Positions 1-4,411 of a stretch of 5,290 bases of DNA are shown here, piece by piece. The translations under genes were made by a program, and so were the position numbers. Position 1 is the stretch's first letter, and each line of letters begins with the position of its first letter. The notes beneath the pieces were generated by a model, which was not told the DNA's origin, did not search any database, and saw only the letters and a list, made by a program, of their open reading frames with translations. Source of the DNA: Dehalococcoidia bacterium (GTDB taxonomy: Bacteria; Chloroflexota; Dehalococcoidia; Tepidiformales; Tepidiformaceae); the NCBI GenBank assembly GCA_023228745.1, contig JALOAP010000239.1:1-5290 (forward strand). Reading direction: 5' to 3'.

Positions 1-28
1 TAAAAAAAAACACTAGCAAAAAACACTA
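1..28 (-). terminator. Oligo-T terminator of the minus-strand operon
   Basis: Read on the minus strand, a T6 tract (23-18) and a T9 tract (10-2) follow the last stop codon (55-53) after about 30 bases. Archaeal RNA polymerase commonly terminates at such T-rich stretches without needing a hairpin. The two tracts belong to an 11-bp direct repeat, aaaaaacacta, at 5-15 and 18-28. The element may continue to the left, so the tracts could have another role. Confidence 0.5.
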
Positions 29-52
29 TATTAGGAACAACTAAATCACCAC

Positions 53-133
53 CTAGCCAAGCACAAAACCAATCGACGCCGCTATCGCTCCGTCTATGTA
101 ACCTTCCCTGTATGTGGTTTCTTCCGGTCCCAT
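53..133 (-). CDS. 26-residue peptide, last ORF of the operon
   Basis: Unrecognised peptide beginning MGPEETTYREG, with a hydrophilic first half and a Gly/Ala/Ile/Val-rich second half ending in IGFVLG. Its ATG (133-131) overlaps the stop of the two-helix membrane protein in the arrangement TGATG, which favours re-initiation by the same ribosomes. A GGGG run about nine bases upstream is only a modest ribosome binding site. Three things support a real gene: the same coupling is seen at most junctions of this operon, the ORF ends just before the T-tracts, and nothing else occupies the region. The C-terminal half could associate with a membrane but is short for a full transmembrane helix. Function unknown. 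Confidence 0.4.
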   Translation of the reverse strand: MGPEETTYREGYIDGAIAASIGFVLG

Positions 134-378
134 CACTCTATCCCCACGGTAATCACCAGTTTCTTCTCCGGGTACACTGCCCATTCTTTGCCCATCGTTG
201 CTGCAATACACATGACGATATTTATCACAATCACCACAAACGCTACAACGATTCCAACATCCACGATAGACCCAAATGTCAATCCCACCAACCATGCTAC
301 AATCACCGAAATCAAGACTGCTCCTAGCTCGCACACCATCACCAAATCCGACTTCACTTGCATCATCTCCTCTCCCAT
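133..378 (-). CDS. Small two-helix membrane protein
   Basis: An 81-residue protein with a short acidic N-terminus and two strongly hydrophobic segments at about residues 12-36 and 38-63, separated by a very short turn, so a helical hairpin in the cytoplasmic membrane is likely. The C-terminal tail (about 64-81) is charged and contains KEWAVYPEKK. The start chosen is ATG 378-376, because GGTGG lies six bases upstream. A GTG at 387-385, directly after the preceding stop, would add three residues. The gene follows the 82-residue ORF and overlaps the terminal 26-residue peptide by one base (TGATG). Size and topology would fit a holin, a small toxin or a membrane anchor, but no family is recognised and no role is assigned. 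Confidence 0.7.
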   Translation of the reverse strand: MGEEMMQVKSDLVMVCELGAVLISVIVAWLVGLTFGSIVDVGIVVAFVVIVINIVMCIAATMGKEWAVYPEKKLVITVGIE

Positions 379-387
379 ATTTTCCAC

Positions 388-636
388 CTATTTTTTCAAG
401 TAATCAACCACGTCGAGCCAGTACTCGTCCCGGCCCCAGACGGTCAGATAGCCGCGGTGGGGGATGGATGTGATCCGCCGTATGATCGCCTTGTCGTTGA
501 GCCACTGAAGTTGCCCCTGCGGAGGCTTCTTCACGTCGATGTCGTGAATGGTCGCGCCCTCCACTGGGACCGACAGAACGAACGGCGCAAGGCCCCGGAC
601 TTTGACGGCGCGGGCGATCATACTTATGCCTCGCAT
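388..636 (-). CDS. Hypothetical protein, 82 residues
   Basis: No family recognised. The protein begins MRGISMIARAVKVRG. It has alternating hydrophobic stretches suggestive of beta strands (APFVLSVPVEG, GYLTVWGRDEYW) and ends in a short charged helix-like segment, DVVDYLKK. The start is ATG 636-634, because GGAGG at 649-645 lies eight bases upstream. Two GTG codons just before it are less well placed. The ATG overlaps the stop of the winged-helix gene (TGATG), so translation is probably coupled. The next gene begins within ten bases of its TAG stop. The strong binding site and coupling make it a real gene. Its position among small operon proteins says little about function. Confidence 0.72.
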   Translation of the reverse strand: MRGISMIARAVKVRGLAPFVLSVPVEGATIHDIDVKKPPQGQLQWLNDKAIIRRITSIPHRGYLTVWGRDEYWLDVVDYLKK

Positions 637-848
637 CACCACAGCCTCCGATAAACTACCCTCGGCGATCCACCGCGCGGGGTCTTACACCGAACCGACC
701 CCACCCGCGCAACCTGCCCCCACCGTCTCAAAGCTCTAATCCGCCGATGGACGTCATTCGGAGACATGTCTCCCAAGGCCTCCGCTAGATCGAACACAGT
801 CCTATCCTTTCCTATCGGCCAGACGCCCAACACCTTTACCTGACTCAT
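636..848 (-). CDS. Small winged-helix DNA-binding protein
   Basis: A 70-residue basic protein. The N-terminal segment leads into a helix around TVFDLAEAL, then a turn and a recognition-helix-like stretch, SPNDVHRRIRALRRWG. Two strands follow (VARVGSV and PRVVYRRL) that would form the wing, rich in Arg. This order of helix, helix, wing is typical of winged helix-turn-helix regulators, and the length is close to a bare domain. Start ATG 848-846 is chosen because its first bases overlap the stop of the preceding 16-codon ORF (ATGA). The reading frame is open upstream to 986, but that extension overlaps the glutaredoxin-like gene and has no better start. It may regulate the element or bind its DNA; its target is unknown. 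Confidence 0.72.
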   Translation of the reverse strand: MSQVKVLGVWPIGKDRTVFDLAEALGDMSPNDVHRRIRALRRWGQVARVGSVRCKTPRGGSPRVVYRRLW

Positions 849-895
849 CCCATCGCCCCGAGGATGCCCCGGTTGGTGCCTTTGATTCTCGGCAT
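845..895 (-). CDS. Micro-ORF, 16 codons (MPRIKGTNRGILGAMG)
   Basis: A tiny basic ORF, unrecognised. It has one of the best ribosome binding sites in the window: GGAGAGGTGGAG ends a few bases before its ATG. The ATG follows directly on the TAA of the 11-codon ORF (TAAATG), and its TGA overlaps the ATG of the winged-helix gene (ATGA). It may be a real peptide, or a translated leader whose passage delivers ribosomes to the next gene, which itself has only a weak binding site. Confidence 0.42.
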   Translation of the reverse strand: MPRIKGTNRGILGAMG

Positions 896-931
896 TTAGC
901 TCCACCTCTCCAAGACGTCGGAAAGGTTCAT
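896..931 (-). CDS. Micro-ORF, 11 codons (MNLSDVLERWS)
   Basis: A tiny ORF that starts with ATGA overlap on the stop of the glutaredoxin-like gene. GGGAGGGGG lies about eight bases upstream. It ends in TAA immediately before the ATG of the 16-codon ORF. The peptide reads like one amphipathic helix. No homolog is recognised. An alternative explanation is that these bases only carry the strong ribosome binding site of the next ORF. Confidence 0.35.
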   Translation of the reverse strand: MNLSDVLERWS

Positions 932-1191
932 TCCGACCCCCTCCCGAAGAGGCTGGCCACATATCCGGCCGCGAGCCTGGGGCCATTCCAGAGGATATTA
1001 GTATTGTGATACGTCGTGCCCACCCGGAGAACGGGGGCCTCCATCACAAAGACGCCCTCACATCGGAGATCGGTCAATACCTCTGATGAGCTCATATCCT
1101 GTTCGTCGAAATCGACCTCAAGCTGGGTCAAGTATGCCGCCAGTTCGCGGCATCTGGGGCAGTTCGGGGTTTTGTATATGACTACTTGCAT
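928..1191 (-). CDS. Glutaredoxin/NrdH-like thiol-disulfide protein
   Basis: An 87-residue thioredoxin-fold protein. It starts with a strand (QVVIYKTP) followed by a CPRC redox motif (Cys11, Cys14) at the N-terminus of a helix. The expected cis-proline motif appears as EAPVLRVG (Pro53), and a C-terminal helix follows. Length fits the glutaredoxin/NrdH class, which reduces protein disulfides, for example in ribonucleotide reductase, so a link to deoxynucleotide supply is plausible but not shown. Start ATG 1191-1189 has GAGGTGAT five to six bases upstream. An ATG at 1209 would add six residues with a poorer site. The stop overlaps the next micro-ORF (ATGA). Cys44 is an extra cysteine. Classification as glutaredoxin rather than thioredoxin-like is by motif only. 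Confidence 0.83.
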   Translation of the reverse strand: MQVVIYKTPNCPRCRELAAYLTQLEVDFDEQDMSSSEVLTDLRCEGVFVMEAPVLRVGTTYHNTNILWNGPRLAAGYVASLFGRGSE

Positions 1192-1201
1192 ATTTATCAC
1201 C

Positions 1202-1240
1202 TCACGCATCCAGCCACCAATGTTCTACGGGATCTATCAT
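1202..1240 (-). CDS. Micro-ORF, 12 codons (MIDPVEHWWLDA)
   Basis: A tiny ORF filling the gap between the GINS-like and glutaredoxin-like genes. GTAGGTGAT ends seven bases before its ATG, and its TGA immediately precedes the ribosome binding site of the glutaredoxin-like gene. The peptide is acidic with two adjacent Trp residues. It could be a leader peptide or simply spacer; function unknown. Confidence 0.33.
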   Translation of the reverse strand: MIDPVEHWWLDA

Positions 1241-1243
1241 GGT

Positions 1244-1408
1244 TCAATCACCTACCCACTTTGCTTTTCCTCGGTTGATCAGAATCTTTGCCTGCCTGAA
1301 GGGGAGGCCGGGGTCCACGCTCACCATGTCACCCCGCCTCAGCTTCCAGACCTTCTCGTCAAGCCCGACGAACTCCGGGATATCTTCCATTACCATCATG
1401 ATCTTCAT
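1244..1408 (-). CDS. Stand-alone GINS B-domain-like protein
   Basis: A 54-residue protein. After MKIMMVM it reads EDIPEFVGLD, then LRRGDMV and LPFRQAKILINRGKA. From family knowledge, archaeal Gins51/Gins23 proteins carry a small beta-rich B-domain with the same order: a D(I/L/F)P-FVG-D strand, a GD-(V/I) turn, and LP-xx-A-xLL-xxGKA. The helical A-domain found in full GINS subunits is absent. In Archaea GINS binds the MCM helicase and Cdc45/GAN in the replicative complex. I infer that this protein could contact that machinery. The ATG (1408-1406) overlaps the stop of the helicase gene (ATGA), so the two are probably made together. Later ATGs at 1399, 1396 and 1390 are possible starts. The family call rests on remembered motif similarity. 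Confidence 0.62.
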   Translation of the reverse strand: MKIMMVMEDIPEFVGLDEKVWKLRRGDMVSVDPGLPFRQAKILINRGKAKWVGD

Positions 1409-3540
1409 CTCGTCTCTTCCGTCGGCGGCCACCAGACACCGCGCTTCTCCGTCCATCCTCCCTCGTCCATCGCTTCCAGCATCTCAAGCTCGTCGTAGTC
1501 GGGATAGTCCCTCGTCCGGATCGGCTCGCCCTTGCGGGCGTAGGTGGCGAGGAGCTGGTCCAGCGGAGGGAGTTCTCCCCCACCGACTGTCTCATTTTCG
1601 TTAGACTTGTGAGTTTGTGAGTGATGTGAGTCCATTTCCAGGTTTTTAGCTATAATTTCCTTCACGTAGCTAAAACCCAGATTTCGACTCACATAGCTCA
1701 CATTGCTCACAGTGTCAATAGTTTCACCAAGTAATTCGACCCCCAACCATTTAATAGAATGCCGAGAGTCGACTTTCATAACACCGGGTTCGCTCTCGAT
1801 TTCTTGGTTAAACTTCTTCTTGCTTACTGGAGTGTATCCGGCCTCCTCACAGAAGTCGTTATACGCCACGTATAATTCTTTTCCCATTATGTAAGCATCG
1901 GGATTAAAATCTAAACGTGACTGTATAAACGATCCGATGGAGTCATACTCCTCTTTATACAAATTCGTCGCGTTTTTCACACTGGAAGGTACCTCCAACC
2001 TACCAACTTCCAGGTACTTCTTTAGACCGTCTAATGCCCAGTTGAAGATTCCCGGAAGCTCCAAGAGGAGCTTATCTTCCAGATCCGGGTCTTGCATCTC
2101 GGGCGGAATTGACACCGTGAATGGGATCATACAGACACGCCTCCAGGCCCCTTTATTCCGCTCGGTGATCACGGGCTTGGTATTCGAGGCAAACCAGAGC
2201 TTCCCCGCCGGGTTGAATGTGAAATACTCATGATGAAGGAACCGCGCCGTGATCGGATCCCCGCCAGTCCAGGACTTGATAAGGGCCATAGCCAGCCTCT
2301 TCCCCTCCTCGGACTCCTGCGCCGTAATGAACCGCGCCCCGGCCAGCGCCGCCACGTCGTTTCGCACGCTCTCGTTTCGTTGGACTAAGAAGGTGTTAAA
2401 ATCAGTCTGCCTGGCGTAGTCGCCCATCATTTCGCGAATAACCGAGAGAAACACGCTTTTCCCGTTGGCCCCTCCACCGAAGCAGAAGAAAAAGATCTGT
2501 TCTGCCATCGATCCGGTGAGCGAGTATCCGATAGCCATCTGGACGAACGATATCAGATCCTTATCAACTTCCCCCAAATTATCCCGGAAAACGTCTTTTA
2601 AAAAAGCGTTCCATAAAGGAGATTCGGCGGCCTCATCATACGTCACTTTAGCGGTCTTCGTGATGAAATGTCCCGGGTTAGGTTCCTTCACCACCCCGCT
2701 CTGAAGATCAAGGGTGGCGTTCTGGCAAGTAAAAAGCCAGGGGTCTTGATCAAACAGATCAATGGTTGCCGTGATGGGGTGCTTGTTTTTTGAGATCTCA
2801 AGAAGCTCACGATACCCGGCCATGCCATCGCATCGGCGAGCCCACGATGACCTGAGTTCCCTCTTCCCAGAATCCTCCGCTTCGGCGGCGAATCGGTAAA
2901 GCTCCACCACGACCTCCTCCGCTCGCCGGAACGCCCCGCCATTATCATCCGGATGCCAGAGAGATCCGTTCCAAAGATACCATTTTCCATCAGTATGATT
3001 GAACCTCATCGACGTACCGAAGAGCCTGATAAGCCTCTCGGCGTTTCCCCTGGGGGTAAGCGGCTCGTCCCCCACGATAGCCATCTGTTGAGTTTTGTGT
3101 GCCTGCTTATCCTTCGCCGATCTCTTGCAATCCTCTTCAACGCAATATATCCCCGTTCCCGCAATGGATTGAAGCTCTTTGCACGTCGGACACGTCCGGG
3201 GGCTGTCTACCACCCGGTAAACGATCCCTATAATCTCCTTTTTCGATAATGGGTGCTTGCATCTATCGTTCCAGTCTAGGAACCTCTGGAGGTTCCCTGT
3301 GCCTCCTCCGATCTCGTCTTCAAGCCACGACGCGAACGGCGTCTCCGCGGTCCCCTCTCCCTTGAAGAGCTCGTCGATAATCCCTTTGAAATACAGGGCT
3401 ATAAGCCGACACGATCTCCCCGTCTCTTCGATCGCCCCCTCCTCCCAGACGCCTTCGATGCAGGGGGGGAGGTAGGCCGTGAACCCGATCCATCGGTCGT
3501 CCTCGATGGCGGCCCGGATATAATCATCAGATCCGCCCAT
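1405..3540 (-). CDS. D5-type SF3 helicase with PriL/PriCT-like domain
   Basis: A 711-residue replication protein. Residues 20-140 hold PPC (Cys27), a WND..PLSKKEI segment as in PriCT/PriL C-terminal domains, and CPTC...YC....DC (Cys117/120, 133, 138). This spacing resembles the four cysteines that bind 4Fe-4S in archaeal primase large subunit PriL. Residues about 165-330 resemble the D5 N-terminal domain. The SF3 core shows Walker A GGGANGKS (355-362), a Walker B-like FITAQESEE (404-412), sensor ASNTKP (451-456) with Asn453, and AWRR (465-468) as likely arginine finger. Residues 530-605 resemble the usual winged-helix tail. Residues 606-711 form an acidic, variable extension. No catalytic AEP primase domain is visible. 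ATG 3540 is the only start after an in-frame stop. Predicted to unwind the element's origin as a hexamer. Confidence 0.9.
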   Translation of the reverse strand: MGGSDDYIRAAIEDDRWIGFTAYLPPCIEGVWEEGAIEETGRSCRLIALYFKGIIDELFKGEGTAETPFASWLEDEIGGGTGNLQRFLDWNDRCKHPLSKKEIIGIVYRVVDSPRTCPTCKELQSIAGTGIYCVEEDCKRSAKDKQAHKTQQMAIVGDEPLTPRGNAERLIRLFGTSMRFNHTDGKWYLWNGSLWHPDDNGGAFRRAEEVVVELYRFAAEAEDSGKRELRSSWARRCDGMAGYRELLEISKNKHPITATIDLFDQDPWLFTCQNATLDLQSGVVKEPNPGHFITKTAKVTYDEAAESPLWNAFLKDVFRDNLGEVDKDLISFVQMAIGYSLTGSMAEQIFFFCFGGGANGKSVFLSVIREMMGDYARQTDFNTFLVQRNESVRNDVAALAGARFITAQESEEGKRLAMALIKSWTGGDPITARFLHHEYFTFNPAGKLWFASNTKPVITERNKGAWRRVCMIPFTVSIPPEMQDPDLEDKLLLELPGIFNWALDGLKKYLEVGRLEVPSSVKNATNLYKEEYDSIGSFIQSRLDFNPDAYIMGKELYVAYNDFCEEAGYTPVSKKKFNQEIESEPGVMKVDSRHSIKWLGVELLGETIDTVSNVSYVSRNLGFSYVKEIIAKNLEMDSHHSQTHKSNENETVGGGELPPLDQLLATYARKGEPIRTRDYPDYDELEMLEAMDEGGWTEKRGVWWPPTEETR
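1604..1716. repeat. Nested inverted repeat with six TGTGAG copies
   Basis: Three plus-strand TGTGAG copies (1608, 1616, 1625) face three CTCACA copies (1688, 1697, 1706; exact 9-bp period). The arms 1604-1632 and 1686-1716 share gac/gtc outer ends and atgtgagtc/gactcacat inner ends. Inside lies a second inverted repeat, ggtttttagcta (1641-1652) with tagctaaaacc (1667-1677), around a 14-base AT-rich loop. It falls in the variable tail of the helicase (about residues 609-646). Candidate iteron-type origin or protein-binding site. Confidence 0.6.
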
Positions 3541-3553
3541 GTGGTCGCCGCCG

Positions 3554-3721
3554 TCACGCGCCCCCGGCCCTCATCGCCTCGGCGAGATCCAGCACCAGCC
3601 CGAGGCAATCGTTCATCGTCGCTGAAGCAAGTCCAAAATAAGGCGGACTCGTCACCACACAGTGAACCGACTCGTCCGGGATCTCCGCAAGACGCGCCAG
3701 GCAATCGCCCTGTAATATCAT
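3554..3721 (-). CDS. DNA methyltransferase-like fragment with TSPPYF motif
   Basis: A 55-residue ORF beginning MILQGDCLARLAEIPDES and continuing HCVVTSPPYFGL. This is the pattern of N4-cytosine/N6-adenine DNA methyltransferases of the beta class, where (T)SPPY is catalytic motif IV. Full enzymes are usually several times longer. Here, after ASATMNDCLG, the sequence passes into LVLDLAEAMRAGGA, like the helix before the motif-I region, and stops at TGA. The AdoMet-binding FxGxG motif and target-recognition region are missing, so catalysis is unlikely. The ATG overlaps the stop of the ribbon-helix-helix-like gene (ATGA), and the helicase starts 13 bases after the stop. It may be a decayed remnant or a conserved mini-protein. 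The frame is intact and fits the operon, so it is called as CDS. Confidence 0.55.
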   Translation of the reverse strand: MILQGDCLARLAEIPDESVHCVVTSPPYFGLASATMNDCLGLVLDLAEAMRAGGA

Positions 3722-3993
3722 TCGAAGTCCTCCAGATACTCGATCATCGCTCGCCGCGCCTCCTTCTCGGGATCGGCGGCCCCCAAAAACCGCGCCTCAT
3801 CAATGTAGATCGATACCGTGATCCGTCGTTGTCCATGGTCGCATGGGGCGATGTAGACCGACCCGGCCAGCATCCTGGAGACCACCTCATCCGTGGTCAC
3901 AGTTCGCCCCTCGGTGGCGCTCATCCGCCTCCTGAGATCGGCGAGCTGTGCCGCCGTCTCGGGTGAGACGTACGGTCGTTTTTGGGCTGGCAT
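3718..3993 (-). CDS. Ribbon-helix-helix-like protein, 91 residues
   Basis: The N-terminal half shows a short strand (KRPYVS), a helix (PETAAQLADLRRRM, about 11-24) and a second helix after TVTTDEVVSRML (about 31-42). That is the strand-helix-helix order of CopG/Arc-type dimeric DNA-binding proteins, though the linker is longer than usual. The C-terminal half (about 45-91) has strands around RRITVSIYID and an acidic helix, REARRAM-type, ending EYLEDFE; no domain is recognised there. Start ATG 3993-3991 has GGAGG seven bases upstream. A GTG directly before it is less likely. It overlaps the stop of the zinc protein (TGATG). It could repress the operon promoter at 4298-4333, or be an antitoxin-like or plasmid copy-control protein. 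Confidence 0.75.
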   Translation of the reverse strand: MPAQKRPYVSPETAAQLADLRRRMSATEGRTVTTDEVVSRMLAGSVYIAPCDHGQRRITVSIYIDEARFLGAADPEKEARRAMIEYLEDFE

Positions 3994-4127
3994 CACGGTG
4001 CCTCCTTTTTGATTTCTCTCCGGATTCCCAATTCATCGATGCAGTGGTTACATACCCACTGGTTCAAGTGCCAATGCAACCCCACAATGTAACCACATCT
4101 ATAACATTGAGGTTTTGTTTTTTTCAT
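3993..4127 (-). CDS. Small CxxC-CxxC zinc-binding protein
   Basis: A 44-residue protein. CYRC (Cys8, Cys11) and CNHC (Cys26, Cys29) are separated by 14 residues that include two His and two Trp, an arrangement typical of small archaeal zinc ribbons. The C-terminus is basic and helical (GIRREIKKEAP). Such proteins often bind nucleic acid or protein partners; the target is unknown. Start ATG 4127-4125 has GAGGAG nine bases upstream. The alternative ATG at 4136 adds three residues but lies directly against that site. The stop overlaps the start of the ribbon-helix-helix-like gene (TGATG). Its last codons and stop (GAGGCACCGTGA) repeat those of the preceding gene exactly. Confidence 0.75.
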   Translation of the reverse strand: MKKTKPQCYRCGYIVGLHWHLNQWVCNHCIDELGIRREIKKEAP

Positions 4128-4152
4128 CTCCTTCATCTCCTCACGGTGCCTC
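3993..4152. repeat. 12-bp direct repeat at two gene junctions
   Basis: The 12-mer tcacggtgcctc occurs at 3993-4004 and 4141-4152. In each case it spans the last three codons (E-A-P) and the TGA stop of a minus-strand gene, and in the first also the ribosome binding site of the next gene. The two proteins also share REIK/REEIK near their ends, so local duplication or gene conversion is possible. Confidence 0.45.
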
Positions 4153-4302
4153 GTAGGGTATGCCCTGAAGGGCTCGGTGCCTCTTGATCTCTTCCCGAAG
4201 CACTGCCAGATCGCAGAGCTCACCCGTCCTATCGTATCTCGCCCTGGCCTCGTCGATTCTCTTCTCGACGCGCCTAAGTCGCATTACTGACTCTTTCGAC
4301 AT
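4141..4302 (-). CDS. Small charged helical protein, first gene of operon
   Basis: A 53-residue protein, unrecognised. It begins MSKESVMRLRR. It is rich in Arg and Glu, with a heptad-like hydrophobic pattern through RVEKRIDEARARYD and DLAVLREEIKRHRAL, so a helical hairpin or short coiled coil is likely. The start is ATG 4302-4300, because a TATA-like element centred near 4329 puts the predicted transcription start at or within a few bases of this codon. A leaderless mRNA explains the absence of a ribosome binding site. The frame is open further upstream to 4380, but that stretch contains the promoter. The next gene starts 13 bases after its stop. Being first and leaderless, it is probably well expressed. 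Function unknown. Confidence 0.68.
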   Translation of the reverse strand: MSKESVMRLRRVEKRIDEARARYDRTGELCDLAVLREEIKRHRALQGIPYEAP

Positions 4303-4333
4303 AGTACCACATAGTACCATATAGGATATAAAG
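4298..4333 (-). promoter_or_regulatory. Leaderless promoter with tandem 10-bp operator
   Basis: On the minus strand CTTTATAT (4333-4326) is a TATA-like box, and the ATG of the first operon gene lies about 27 bases downstream. Between them the 10-mer catagtacca (plus strand) is repeated exactly, head to tail, at 4300-4309 and 4310-4319, covering the expected start site. Tandem short direct repeats at this place suit a ribbon-helix-helix repressor; two such proteins are encoded nearby. The purine-rich BRE expected upstream is poor. On the plus strand the same bases read TATAAAGA, so a divergent promoter is possible. Confidence 0.6.
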
Positions 4334-4363
4334 ATAACGGTCGAAGAAAAGAGAGAGAGATGA

Positions 4364-4392
4364 GGCGGCCCGGTTGGCATCTCCGAGCCGCC
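4364..4392 (+). promoter_or_regulatory. GC-rich hairpin upstream of the 68-residue ORF
   Basis: ggcggcccgg (4364-4373) can pair with ccgagccgcc (4383-4392), ten positions with one mismatch and a nine-base loop. It ends about seven bases before the GGAGGG ribosome binding site of the gene at 4412. No T-tract follows, so it is more likely a 5'-leader structure or a protein-binding site than an intrinsic terminator. Confidence 0.4.
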
Positions 4393-4411
4393 AGGTAAAG
4401 GAGGGCATTCT

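Noticed and set aside
188..403. Thr/Ile-rich plus-strand frame
   Set aside because: It is the antisense of the two-helix membrane gene, whose hydrophobic codons produce this composition.
849..986. N-terminal extension of the winged-helix ORF
   Set aside because: It overlaps the glutaredoxin-like gene in another frame and reads as composition noise. The start at 848 is coupled to the preceding micro-ORF.
1016..1498. 160-codon plus-strand frame opposite the helicase end, GINS-like and glutaredoxin-like genes
   Set aside because: Ser/His/Pro-rich product with no binding site, antisense to well-supported coupled genes.
1604..1716. Nested inverted repeat as a CRISPR or insertion-sequence end
   Set aside because: Repeats are only six to nine bases with no spacer-sized intervals, no transposase is present, and the helicase frame reads through intact.
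3399..3704. 101-codon minus-strand frame across the methyltransferase fragment and helicase start
   Set aside because: Gly/Arg/Ser-rich shadow. The overlapping frame contains the recognisable TSPPYF sequence and the ATGA coupling.
3554..3721. Active restriction-modification system
   Set aside because: The AdoMet-binding motif, target-recognition region and any nuclease gene are absent from the window.
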